A stretch of DNA of 64,000 nt from Chryseobacterium sp. 52. Its GTDB lineage: Bacteria > Bacteroidota > Bacteroidia > Flavobacteriales > Weeksellaceae. Below the pieces are notes generated by a model that was not told where the DNA came from, did no database searches, and worked only from the letters and a program-made list of their open reading frames with translations. Shown piece by piece: positions 20,206 to 28,169 of this stretch. Each line of letters opens with the position of its first letter. The first letter of the stretch is position 1. Position numbers and translations under genes: made by a program. The DNA is taken from positions 3,948,001 to 4,012,000 of the forward strand of contig NZ_PEEX01000001.1 of NCBI RefSeq assembly GCF_002754245.1, in the 5' to 3' direction.

Positions 20206-20949
20206 TTATTTCTTTTTCACTTCAGCAATTGCATTCTGAATTCCACCGCCAGCTACTTCAAAGAATGAAGGTCCGGCCAACAGATATACTTTTTCCAGTT
20301 TCTTTGTTTTAGAAAGGTTATGTTCTCTTAAATAGATTTCAGAACGGTTGGCCAATACAATGCCTTTTACCACATTTCCGGCTACCAAAGCAGTTGGAGA
20401 ATCAATTCCGGCATCTTTAAGGTCGCTGGCAAAGGCGAAGTTGGTAACGCCTAATCTCAGTGCTTCACGGGTTGCCACTTCTGCAACGGAAGTCATTAAT
20501 TCTGGCGTGAAATTGTTACGGTCACCTAATCCTATCAATAGTAATTTCTTAGCAGACATAGAACCGGCAGGAGGTGTAATCAGCAAAGTTTCTAAAGCAT
20601 GTCCCTGGAATTGCCCTGACTCTCTGATTTTGGTAAATTCTCCTTTTAAAGCTTCATCTAAATGAACCAGTCCGTTGAGGTTTGCAGGTAATGCCTGAGC
20701 ACTGTGAATATCATTATCTGTGTATTCAAAAACACAGGCTACCTGTAGTTGCGCATCTGCTGAAGAAGGCCCCTGAACCATTCCGATCATTGAAATTCCG
20801 TCTACAGAACCCCAGATTTTTGATGTTCCTATGGTTGCAGGTGTTGGAGATGAGTTCGTTGTGATTGTTTGTGCAAAAGTCAGTGTTGAAAATACTAATC
20901 CCGCGATTAATAATGCCTGGTTTAGGCTGTTTTTCAGTGTATTTTTCAT
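20206..20949 (-). CDS. Secreted stand-alone M17 leucyl-aminopeptidase N-terminal domain
   Basis: A 247-residue protein with a signal peptide (about 1-26, ending TLTFAQ). The rest matches the N-terminal macrodomain-like region of M17 leucyl aminopeptidases: KLLLIGLGDRNNFTPELM, VAEVATREALRLGVTNFAFASDL and VAGNVVKGIVLANRSE. The catalytic C-terminal domain with its zinc ligands and the NTDAEGR motif is absent, so no aminopeptidase activity is expected. The ORF stops at its own terminator, so this is not an obvious frameshift fragment. A binding or regulatory role in the envelope is plausible but unproven. Confidence 0.82.
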   Translation of the reverse strand: MKNTLKNSLNQALLIAGLVFSTLTFAQTITTNSSPTPATIGTSKIWGSVDGISMIGMVQGPSSADAQLQVACVFEYTDNDIHSAQALPANLNGLVHLDEALKGEFTKIRESGQFQGHALETLLITPPAGSMSAKKLLLIGLGDRNNFTPELMTSVAEVATREALRLGVTNFAFASDLKDAGIDSPTALVAGNVVKGIVLANRSEIYLREHNLSKTKKLEKVYLLAGPSFFEVAGGGIQNAIAEVKKK

Positions 20950-21071
20950 GAGGCTTAATTTTTAAAATTTATTCTCAATAATTTATTGATTGGCTATCAG
21001 TATGAATTGTGAAATTTTTTATTGAAATGATCTAACAACCTAAATCGCTTTCCTTCAGTTTCAAATAATAT

Positions 21072-21947
21072 CTACATTGTCATCGGTACTTCCATTAATA
21101 GGATTTCCGTCCCTTCAGTGGTTGATTTTATATTTAAACTGGAAATGTCCCAAACTCCGAAACCGTCTCTTTCTTCTAATTTCTGATCTTCTATTTCTAC
21201 ACTTCCTTTTAAGATGAATGCATAAACACCGTTTCCTTTTTTCCTGATCTGATAATTGGTTTCTCTGTTATTTTCAAAAGTTCCCAAGTGAAACCAGGCA
21301 TCCTGATGAATCCAAACTCCTTCATCATCAGCATTCGGAGAAAGAATCTGCTGGAATTTATTCTGTCTTTTTGTTTTGTCTAAAGTGATCTGATCGTATC
21401 TGGGGGTTACATTTCTTTTATTGGGATATACCCAGATCTGAAGGAATTTCACTAAGCTGTCGCTGTTTTTATTAAACTCGCTGTGCATTATTCCTGTTCC
21501 CGCGCTCATCACCTGAATATCTCCACTCCTGATGACCGCTGCATTTCCCATATTGTCTTTGTGCTCCAGATCACCTTCCAACGGGATACTGATGATTTCC
21601 ATATTGTCATGCGGATGGGTTCCGAATCCTCTCCCCGCTTCTACTTTATCGTCATTCAAAACTCTCAAAACACCGAAGTGCATTCTTTCAGGATTATGGT
21701 AGTTGGCAAAACTGAAAGTGTGATTGCTCAGTAACCATCCGTGATCTGCTCTTCCTCTTGAGGCTGCTTTATGAAGCACCGAATTGTCTTTCATTTTAGA
21801 ATCCGGATTAGGTAAGTGATTGTATCCGATAGGTTCCAATGGTTCAATCTCGTCAATCTCATTTTTCATTGTATTTCCAAGTGAAGCTGATGCTACAAAC
21901 ATCCCTGTTCCAAGTAAACCTTTCTTTAAAAAATCTTTTCTGTCCAT
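21072..21947 (-). CDS. Exported pirin family protein (bicupin)
   Basis: A 291-residue pirin/YhhW-type bicupin with a Tat-like N-terminus (MDRKDFLKKGLLGTGMFVASASLG). The metal ligands are visible: His111 and His113 in GFGTHPHDNMEI, and His155 and Glu157 in GTGIMHSEFN. Some pirins of this type are quercetin 2,3-dioxygenases; others have unknown substrates. Its promoter carries a TAAATTTG -7 box and a dyad shared with a ring-cleaving dioxygenase gene at 28170, pointing to response to the same signal, perhaps quinones or electrophiles. Confidence 0.88.
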   Translation of the reverse strand: MDRKDFLKKGLLGTGMFVASASLGNTMKNEIDEIEPLEPIGYNHLPNPDSKMKDNSVLHKAASRGRADHGWLLSNHTFSFANYHNPERMHFGVLRVLNDDKVEAGRGFGTHPHDNMEIISIPLEGDLEHKDNMGNAAVIRSGDIQVMSAGTGIMHSEFNKNSDSLVKFLQIWVYPNKRNVTPRYDQITLDKTKRQNKFQQILSPNADDEGVWIHQDAWFHLGTFENNRETNYQIRKKGNGVYAFILKGSVEIEDQKLEERDGFGVWDISSLNIKSTTEGTEILLMEVPMTM

Positions 21948-21979
21948 ATCTGTTCGTTATTTGTTTGATTTTGATATGA

Positions 21980-22029
21980 CAAATTTAGGGTGACGAAAAA
22001 CCCTGCACATTTAACTAGTTTAATAAATG
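21980..22029 (-). promoter_or_regulatory. Pirin promoter with upstream dyad operator
   Basis: On the minus strand a perfect -7 box TAAATTTG (21980-21987) is preceded, 25 bases from its AACTAGTT core, by a 22-bp dyad (22008-22029, arms CATTTA-N10-TAAATG). The same dyad at the same distance precedes the gene at 28170. Centred roughly at -40, it fits a class II activator site of Crp/Fnr type. Confidence 0.65.
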
Positions 22030-22043
22030 GCTTTTTGTAAAAG

Positions 22044-22073
22044 AAATGCCGGATATTAAAATATCCGGCATTT
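22044..22073 (-). terminator. Perfect 13-bp hairpin, likely minus-strand terminator
   Basis: AAATGCCGGATAT pairs with ATATCCGGCATTT across a TAAA loop. The minus-strand continuation is CTTTTACAAAAAG. It lies between the repeat array and the pirin promoter and would stop transcripts running through the repeats from the crp side. Confidence 0.6.
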
Positions 22074-22093
22074 ACATAATTTTATAAGCGTTT

Positions 22094-23290
22094 TCTTTCA
22101 TTCTGTTCTTTTGTCTTGAAACAAAAGAACCAAAAGTTCAAGACTGGGAAACTTCCGCTAAAAATAAATCCTGTTCTCTAAAAATTCTAAAACTTGCGCG
22201 AATTCAAAGCTGCTGCTTCGGTTTTGAATTGGTCTCACGCTTCGAACAGAAGAATTTTCTTAACGTTCACAGGACTTATTTTTTTAACGCTCCATTTTCC
22301 GAGGTCGATTGATTGTCGGGATTAGATAATTATCACACCCGAGTTTTCATCCAAAATAAAATTCTTTCCACTGAAACTATTTGTTTAACTAGAATAAAAC
22401 TGCGATTTTTTTCATGCCGTGCTTTTGTCTTGAAACAAAAGAACCAAAAGTTCAAGACTGGGAAACTTCCGCTAAAAATAAATCCTGCTCTCTAAAAATT
22501 CTAAAACTTGCGCGAACTCAAAGCTGCTTCTTCGGTTTTGAATTGGTCTCGCGCTTCGAACAGAAGAATTTTCTTAACGTTCACAGGACTTATTTTTTTT
22601 AACGCTCCATTTTCCGAGGTCGATTGATTGTTGGGATTAGATAATTATCAAACCCAAGTTTTCATCCAAAATAAAATTCTTTCCACTTAAACTTTTTTTT
22701 TAAATAGAATAAAACTGCGATTTTTTTTCATACCGTGCTTTTGTCTTGAAACAAAAGAACCAAAAATTCAAGACTGGGAAACTTCCGCTAAAAATAAATC
22801 CTGTTCTCTAAAAATTCTAAAACTTGCGCGAATTCAAAGCTGCTTCTCCGGTTTTGAATTGGTGTCGCGCTTCGAACAGAAGAATTTTCTTAACGTTCAC
22901 AGGAGTTATTTTTTTAACGCTCCATTTTCCGAGGTCGATTGATTGTTGGGATTAGATAATTATCACACCCGAGTTTTCATCCAAAATAAAATTCTTTTGA
23001 CTTAAAATATTTGTTTAACTAGAATAAAACTGCGATTTTTTCTCATTCTGTTCTTTTGTCTTGAAACAAAAGAACCAAAAGTTCAAGACTGGGAAACTTC
23101 CGCTAAAAATAAATCCTGTTCTCTAAAAATTCTAAAACTTGCGCGAATTCAAAGCTGCTTATTCGGTTTTGAATTGGTGTCGCGCTTCGAACAGAAGAAT
23201 TTTCTTAACGTTCACAGGACTTATTTTTTTAAAGCTCCATTTTCCGAGGTCGATTGATTGTTGGGATTAGGTAATTTCCCAAGCCCGTTT
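22094..23290. repeat. Four-copy ~315-bp tandem repeat containing a structured element
   Basis: Copies begin near 22094, 22408, 22724 and 23039 (the CTTTTGTCTTGAAACAAAAG palindrome starts at 22108, 22422, 22738 and 23053); the last copy is cut off near 23276-23290. Each unit has an upstream part with small nested hairpins (CTTTTGT/ACAAAAG, GTCTTGAA/TTCAAGAC, GAAC/GTTC) and a long imperfect hairpin: outer arms around 22157-22174 and 22269-22290, middle arms AAAATTCT/AGAATTTT (22181-22188, 22251-22258), inner arms GCGCGAATTCAAA and TTTTGAATT plus CGCGC. The remaining ~100 bases are an AT-rich spacer. No ORF is conserved across the copies. This fills the whole 1.4-kb gap between pirin and crp. 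Confidence 0.9.
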
Positions 23291-23337
23291 AACATACGCC
23301 CAATTCCCCTCTTTTGGAGGGGAATTGGGCGTATGTT
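23291..23337. terminator. Perfect 21-bp hairpin downstream of crp
   Basis: Arms 23291-23311 and 23317-23337 are exact reverse complements (core CGCCCAATTCCCCTC), loop TTTTG. The T-run (TTTTTATTTTATT) is on the plus-strand side, so as an intrinsic terminator it points away from crp and would stop transcripts leaving the repeat array. It may also be an inserted CCCCTC/GAGGGG intergenic repeat. Confidence 0.65.
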
Positions 23338-23355
23338 TTTATTTTATTATAGAAA

Positions 23356-23940
23356 TTATTTTCCTTTAGAAGCCAACCGTTTTCTGATGGTGCTCACAAA
23401 TTCTTTGGAAACCCCAAGATAGGAAGCGATATAATACTGCGCTACCCTCTGAGGAATCGTTGGATACACTCTTATAAATTCTAAATACCGGTCTGAAGCC
23501 GTTCTGGCAATGGTACTGACCAAACGGTTTTGAAGGGTCGATAAATTTCTTTGTACCAACATTCTGAAAACTCTTTCAAATTTTGGTATTTCCTGCAATA
23601 GTTTTTCCTTCGTCGCTGGAGTTAAAATATATATTTCTGAGTCCTCCAATGTCTCTATATATAATTTTGAAGGTACCTGATCCTGAAATGATGCAATATC
23701 ACTGATCCACCAGTCTTCTATAGCAAACAAAATCGTAACCTCAACTCCTTTATCATCAAGACAATACATCCTTAAACATCCTTTTTGAATATAGCCTTCA
23801 AACTGACAAATTTCACCTTCTCTTAATAAAACAGTTTTCTTAGGAACTGTCTGACAGGTTAATAAGTCTGTGAAAAATTTTTCTTCCCCGGTGCTAATAT
23901 TAATAAATCGGCTGACATTCTTAATGATATTTTCAAACAT
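23356..23940 (-). CDS. Crp/Fnr family transcriptional regulator
   Basis: A 194-residue regulator with an N-terminal cyclic-nucleotide-binding-like beta-barrel (about 25-115; KKTVLLREGEICQFEGYIQKGCLRMY) and a C-terminal helix-turn-helix (VAQYYIASYLGVSKEFVSTIRKRL, about 166-190). The Arg-Ser-Ala-type phosphate-binding cassette of true cAMP sensors is not seen, so the effector is unknown; Flavobacteriia have many such orphan Crp paralogues. It follows a 103-residue gene by 9 bases on the same strand. It lies between two genes that share a Crp-like dyad in their promoters (21980-22029 and 29120-29169), making them candidate targets. Confidence 0.87.
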   Translation of the reverse strand: MFENIIKNVSRFINISTGEEKFFTDLLTCQTVPKKTVLLREGEICQFEGYIQKGCLRMYCLDDKGVEVTILFAIEDWWISDIASFQDQVPSKLYIETLEDSEIYILTPATKEKLLQEIPKFERVFRMLVQRNLSTLQNRLVSTIARTASDRYLEFIRVYPTIPQRVAQYYIASYLGVSKEFVSTIRKRLASKGK

Positions 23941-23949
23941 ACATGATCT

Positions 23950-24261
23950 TTATGGCTGCAAATTAGGGAAAAGACTGTAAACTTCGTTCTTCAACAGTCC
24001 GCTTCCGCCACCATAATGATCAATTACTTTAATTTCTTGGTCTGAATTTTCACAAAACATCCTGATCTCTTTTTCAAACTGTTCTTCCAGCCCTGAACTC
24101 AAGAGGACAATATCTACCTGATTTTCTTTAATAAAATCATAGCTAAGTGTTTCATTATTCCGGATCTCTGCTTTCCAGCCTTCGTTGCTTTCGATAATTC
24201 TTTTTAAGGTCTCAAGAATTTCCTGATTTTTTCCTATGACTAAAAATTGCAATGTTTTCAT
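23950..24261 (-). CDS. Receiver-like protein without the phosphoacceptor aspartate
   Basis: A 103-residue protein with alternating beta/alpha pattern: LQFLVIGKNQEILETLKRII, GWKAEIRNNETL, QVDIVLLSSGLEEQFEKEI, QEIKVIDHYGGGSGLL. The DIVLLSSG strand sits where response regulators have DLVLLDxxLP, with Ser in place of the phosphorylated Asp, and the acidic pair after beta-1 is also missing (GKN). It thus looks like a degenerate receiver fold. The gene is cotranscribed with the downstream Crp/Fnr gene (9-base gap), so it may sense or modulate that regulator. Family assignment is by eye. Confidence 0.6.
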   Translation of the reverse strand: MKTLQFLVIGKNQEILETLKRIIESNEGWKAEIRNNETLSYDFIKENQVDIVLLSSGLEEQFEKEIRMFCENSDQEIKVIDHYGGGSGLLKNEVYSLFPNLQP

Positions 24262-24342
24262 AGTATACTTTGTTTTTTTATTCTGTTTTTACGAATTACA
24301 GTAATTTTCTTTTAAATCCATGTTGCTTAAGAACAGCCTACA

Positions 24343-25953
24343 TTACAGGTGCTTATTACCGGTTATTCTCAATTCATTTAAATCTAACTGAGATTCTGCC
24401 TTTCTGATTTCATCATCATTGAAAAGCTTTTCTCTTTTCATCTTAAATAATTCTTTTCTCTGCATGGCAAAAATATCAAGCATAATATCATTGAATTCTT
24501 TAACATCATCTTTTCTGTTGGAACACATTTCCAAAGAACTTAGATGGCTTTGATTTAACTTAATATCGTTTTCCAGGTTTTTCTGTAGATTTTCAACCAG
24601 ACTATTGGTTGCTATACTTTCCTGATATTTTTCCTGAATTCTGTTGATTGCAAGATCATCCAGTTTTATCTGTATTCCTGCCTGCTGCTCATGAGAGGGT
24701 AAAATAGGATCTATTTCTCCAATTTTCGTTAATTTAATGATTAAAGGAAGTGTTAATCCCTGAAAAACCAAGGTCACAAAAATCACAACGAACGTAATAA
24801 AAATAATAAGATTTCTCAACGGAAATTCTGCCTGATCATTCATCATAACAGGAATTGACAAGGCTGTTGCCAGAGAAACAACACCCCGCATTCCTGCCCA
24901 ACCTATAATTAAAGGGTTTTTCCAGCCCGGACTCGGATCACGGCGTACTTTTTTACTCAGCCATCTCGGAATATGAGCCACCGGATAGATCCAAAGCAGA
25001 CGAACCACAATAACAATTACACTGATAATTAAGCCATATTTTATCCCTTCCATTACGGATGTTTCACCCAAACCATTGATGATATCAGGAAGTTCAAGAC
25101 CAATCAATACGAAGACCAAAGCATTCATTACAAAAATCAGGGTATTCCAGACTCCTGTCATATTAATTCTTGTAGTTCCTGTTTTAAAAATTTCATGAGA
25201 ACGGAAAGACATAAACAATCCGCCACTTACCACCGCCATCACTCCTGAGAAATGAAAATGTTCAGCTGATAGAAATAAGATATAAGGGGTCATCACCGTC
25301 AATGCTGCATCAATAGCCGGAGTTGTCGGCAGAAATTTATGAATTGCGTAAAATACATGAGCTCCGGCAATTCCTACCACAATTCCCATTCCTGCAACCA
25401 AAAAGAACTGTCCTGTCGCTTCCTGCATTGAAAAAGCCCCTGTTAAAACCGCCGCCAATGCAAAGCGGAAAACAATCAGTGATGATGCATCATTTATTAA
25501 GCTTTCTCCTTCAAGCATTGCAATTGTTCGTTTTGGAACTTTCAATCCTTTCAAAACGGTTGTTGCTGCAATGGCATCCGGCGGAGAAACAATTCCTCCC
25601 AATAAAAATCCCATCGCCAAAGTAAAACCTGGTATTAAAGCTTGTGAAGCAAACGCTACAACAATTGAAGTGAGAAATACTAATCCAAATGCTAACAAGC
25701 CGATGGTGCGTTTCCATTTCCAGAAATCATTCCATGAAGTATACCATGCAGCTTCATATAAAAGCGGGGGCAAGAAAATCAGGAAAATAATCTCAGGATC
25801 CAGTTTCAGTACCGGAACTCCCGGAATTAAACTGATTCCCAATCCCGCCAATACCAAAAATATAGGATAGGCAATTTTGATACGCTGCGCCAGCATGACG
25901 AGCATCATAACGATTAGTAAAAGTCCCAGTATTAAAAGTAATTGTTCGTGCAT
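24343..25953 (-). CDS. Na+/H+ antiporter of the CPA1 (NhaP) family
   Basis: Cation:proton antiporter of 536 residues. The start is the ATG at 25953 (MHEQLLLILGL); the 15-codon upstream extension is charged and unlikely. About 12 transmembrane helices occupy residues 1-400. The ion-binding region is visible as GGIVSPPDAIAATTVLK followed by EGESLINDASSLIVF, and the re-entrant GWAGMRGVVSLATALSIP motif of CPA1 is present. A ~130-residue hydrophilic, helical C-terminal tail (QQAGIQIKLDDLAINRIQEKYQ onward) is cytosolic and probably regulatory. Physiological role: pH and Na+ homeostasis. Confidence 0.92.
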   Translation of the reverse strand: MHEQLLLILGLLLIVMMLVMLAQRIKIAYPIFLVLAGLGISLIPGVPVLKLDPEIIFLIFLPPLLYEAAWYTSWNDFWKWKRTIGLLAFGLVFLTSIVVAFASQALIPGFTLAMGFLLGGIVSPPDAIAATTVLKGLKVPKRTIAMLEGESLINDASSLIVFRFALAAVLTGAFSMQEATGQFFLVAGMGIVVGIAGAHVFYAIHKFLPTTPAIDAALTVMTPYILFLSAEHFHFSGVMAVVSGGLFMSFRSHEIFKTGTTRINMTGVWNTLIFVMNALVFVLIGLELPDIINGLGETSVMEGIKYGLIISVIVIVVRLLWIYPVAHIPRWLSKKVRRDPSPGWKNPLIIGWAGMRGVVSLATALSIPVMMNDQAEFPLRNLIIFITFVVIFVTLVFQGLTLPLIIKLTKIGEIDPILPSHEQQAGIQIKLDDLAINRIQEKYQESIATNSLVENLQKNLENDIKLNQSHLSSLEMCSNRKDDVKEFNDIMLDIFAMQRKELFKMKREKLFNDDEIRKAESQLDLNELRITGNKHL

Positions 25954-25998
25954 GGTTTTATTCTTAATTTTTGTTTTGAAATCGAAAATCTGACGCAA

Positions 25999-26070
25999 TT
26001 AAACAAAAGAACGAAAAGTTCAGGACTTTTTTTAACGTTTCATTTTCCTGCGTCGGTTTTAATTTCAATC
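25999..26070. repeat. Internally deleted remnant of the structured repeat
   Basis: AAACAAAAGAACGAAAAGTTCAGGACT (read as two short words, AACAAAAGAAC and AAAAGTTCAGGACT) matches the left end of the 22.1-kb repeat, and TTTTTTAACGTTTCATTTTCCTGCGTCGG-like text (TTTTTTAACG, CATTTTCC, CGTCGG) matches its right end. The central hairpin of about 110 bases is missing. Confidence 0.6.
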
Positions 26071-26085
26071 TCTGTAGGATTTAAT

Positions 26086-26706
26086 TTATTTAAAAATTAA
26101 AGTGTTTGCCAGCTTCATTTCTTCCTCATTGATCGAATGTCCGAAGTTTTCGTATACTTTTTCAGTAACATCGGCATTCATTTCTCTTAAAATATTCCCT
26201 GTTGCGTAGACTCTTTCAACGGGAACATGGAAATCAGGGTTGCTGGTTCCGATGAAGATCGGGGTCTGGGCAAAATCACCTTTGTAATTGTCGCGGTTGA
26301 TTTTATCTCCGATCACGCCCCCGATAATGGCTGTTGCCCCTCCGAATCTCTGAGCATTTCTAGCCAGAAACTCCAAGGTAAGACAAGCTCCCTGTGAGAA
26401 ACCAAAAAAGTATATGTTTTCTGCTTTTATTCCTGCATCCAAAACTGTTTTCACTGCTTTTCCGATAGTTTCAATAGCTGATGACAACCATGGTTCGTTT
26501 TGGGCAACCGGAGCAATGAATGAATAGGGATACCATGTTCCGTTGGTTGCCTGAGGCGCCAATAATGCATATTCCTCTACATTCAGATGCTGTGATAAAC
26601 TTAAAATATCCTGGGCACTTCCACCACGCCCGTGAATCATAATTAATGCTTTTTGTGCTTGATCTAAAGGTTTTCCGGCTGTTTTTATATCTAAAGTATG
26701 ACTCAT
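26086..26706 (-). CDS. Phospholipase/carboxylesterase (MhqD-like) hydrolase
   Basis: A 206-residue alpha/beta hydrolase starting at the ATG at 26706 (MSHTLDIKTAG). The oxyanion loop HGRGGSAQD is at 25-33, the nucleophile elbow GFSQG has Ser104, and Asp158 (GTSNPDFHVP) and His190 (NFGHSI) complete the triad. It starts 4 bases after the stop of a ring-cleaving dioxygenase gene. The same pair, mhqO-mhqD, is found in Bacillus subtilis under a quinone-sensing regulator, so a role in hydroquinone or electrophile detoxification is the best inference. Confidence 0.87.
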   Translation of the reverse strand: MSHTLDIKTAGKPLDQAQKALIMIHGRGGSAQDILSLSQHLNVEEYALLAPQATNGTWYPYSFIAPVAQNEPWLSSAIETIGKAVKTVLDAGIKAENIYFFGFSQGACLTLEFLARNAQRFGGATAIIGGVIGDKINRDNYKGDFAQTPIFIGTSNPDFHVPVERVYATGNILREMNADVTEKVYENFGHSINEEEMKLANTLIFK

Positions 26707-26710
26707 TATT

Positions 26711-27664
26711 TTATTTATATTTTTCTGTTGGATAATTAATAATAGGAAGAACGTCAATCAAATGTTCTCTTTTTTCTTCAAACTGTTCAGGCAGCATCAG
26801 GTCTTCCCCCAAAGAAGCCCATTCTTCGTCTGCATCGAATCCCGGTCCTGAAGTTGCGATTTCAAACAATACCCCTCCCGGTTCTTTAAAATATACTGAG
26901 GTAAAATATTTACGGTCTTTCACTTCAGTATGTTGTAAGCCGAATGCATTGAGTTTTTCAATCATTTTAAGCTGAGATTCCGCGTCAGGAGTGGCAAAAG
27001 CAACATGATGAACGGTTCCTCTTCCTGCAAGACCTTTCAGCGAACCCGGCGCTGCCAATAAATCAACATATTTCCCCGGAAGATCTTCAGTTCCCAACCG
27101 GATTCTGTTTGACGTTTCTGAAATTAATTTGTGATCCATCTGCGTTGTTAACAATGCAGCTGTTCTTTCATAAAAATCCAGCCAGATTTCTACATGGTGA
27201 ATGCCTTTTATTGCATAATCCGCAGGAATATTTCCGTTGTTATAGCCTTTTCTGTTGTCCTTGCTATTGAAAACCAATTCAAGTCCGAGTCCGTCAAAAT
27301 CTTCAAGATAAATGAAAACTTCACCTGAAAGCCTTTCCTGAGGCTGTTTATAAGGAATATTAAACTGATCCAAACGTTCCAACCAGTAATCCAAACCATC
27401 CATTGACACTGAAAAAGCAGTGGTATTCAACATTCCTTTGCCATGTCTTCCGTTGGCCAGACCTTTTCCATATGGGAAAGTGGTCATAATTGTTCCGGGA
27501 GTTCCAAATTCATCTCCAAAATAGAAATGATAGACCTCAGGATATTCAAAATTAACAGTTTTCTTTACCAGACGAAGCCCTAAAATTCCTGTATAAAAGT
27601 CTATATTTTCCTGTGCATCGCCCGTAATAGCTGTAACGTGGTGAAGTCCTGTAATCAATGCCAT
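26711..27664 (-). CDS. Ring-cleaving (hydroquinone-type) dioxygenase, VOC family
   Basis: A 317-residue protein with two VOC (glyoxalase/extradiol) modules. The first module begins ITGLHHVTAITGDAQENIDFYTGILGLRLVKKTVNF; the second begins IKGIHHVEIWLDFYERTAALL and carries VHHVAFATPDAESQ and the FKEPGGVLFEIATSGPG segment whose Glu is the third metal ligand of the His-His-Glu set. This is the MhqO/LinE-type pattern. It is a paralogue of the gene at 28170 (same length and motif order) and is translated with the MhqD-like hydrolase downstream. Substrate inferred from family. Confidence 0.9.
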   Translation of the reverse strand: MALITGLHHVTAITGDAQENIDFYTGILGLRLVKKTVNFEYPEVYHFYFGDEFGTPGTIMTTFPYGKGLANGRHGKGMLNTTAFSVSMDGLDYWLERLDQFNIPYKQPQERLSGEVFIYLEDFDGLGLELVFNSKDNRKGYNNGNIPADYAIKGIHHVEIWLDFYERTAALLTTQMDHKLISETSNRIRLGTEDLPGKYVDLLAAPGSLKGLAGRGTVHHVAFATPDAESQLKMIEKLNAFGLQHTEVKDRKYFTSVYFKEPGGVLFEIATSGPGFDADEEWASLGEDLMLPEQFEEKREHLIDVLPIINYPTEKYK

Positions 27665-27763
27665 GATTTTGTTGGTTTAAGATGTTAAGTTTAAAAATGA
27701 TCGTTTCTGATGGTTGGCTTTGAGACTAGTGAAGAGCTTTTTCGCTGATGAAGCTTTGTATTT

Positions 27764-28066
27764 TTACTCTTCTGTTGAGTCTTTCAGCCACACATCATTG
27801 TATTCATCCGGATGGCGTTTGAACTGCAAGTGAACGTATGGGCACAAAGGCACAATTTTCAAATCATTTTCTCTTGCGTAGGCAACCAGTCTTTCCAGTA
27901 ATATTTTTGCAAAACCCTTTCCTTCATGTTCCGGATTCACTTCTGTGTGGTACACGGTTAATTTTTTTCCTATTACCGAAATATCCATTTTTCCGGCTTT
28001 GCTGTCGTCTGAGAAAAGTTGAATTTCTCCTCTTACATTTCCTAAAACTATTTCTGTTCTTTCCAT
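27764..28066 (-). CDS. Small GNAT-family N-acetyltransferase (NATD1-like)
   Basis: A 100-residue GCN5-type acetyltransferase of the minimal PF14542-like group. The acetyl-CoA loop is HTEVNPEHEGKGFAKILLERLV, followed by NDLKIVPLCPYVHLQFKRHPDEY, which is the typical C-terminal signature of this small family. Substrate unknown. It is located between two paralogous ring-cleaving dioxygenase genes on the same strand, with about 100-base gaps on both sides, so it may belong to the same stress regulon. Confidence 0.87.
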   Translation of the reverse strand: MERTEIVLGNVRGEIQLFSDDSKAGKMDISVIGKKLTVYHTEVNPEHEGKGFAKILLERLVAYARENDLKIVPLCPYVHLQFKRHPDEYNDVWLKDSTEE

Positions 28067-28169
28067 TTTTCTGATTTTTAAGTGGTTAATTTTTAGACTA
28101 ATTCTCTATTTCTATGCTTACCATTTTGGTTTAATAAAGGTAAAGTCTTTCATAAAATTAAATGATGAT

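Noticed and set aside
22313..22602. 60- and 62-codon plus-strand ORFs within the repeat array
   Set aside because: The frame is not open in the equivalent part of the other repeat copies, so it is chance coding in a structured repeat.
22094..23290. CRISPR array, because of a regular tandem repeat
   Set aside because: The period is 315 bp with near-identical whole units, not 28-36-bp repeats with unique spacers, and no cas gene is present.
28120..28142. Third copy of the shared dyad before the GNAT gene
   Set aside because: Only one arm (TTTAATAAAG) fits; the centre is shortened by three bases and no -7 box is at the right distance. Kept only as a possible decayed site.
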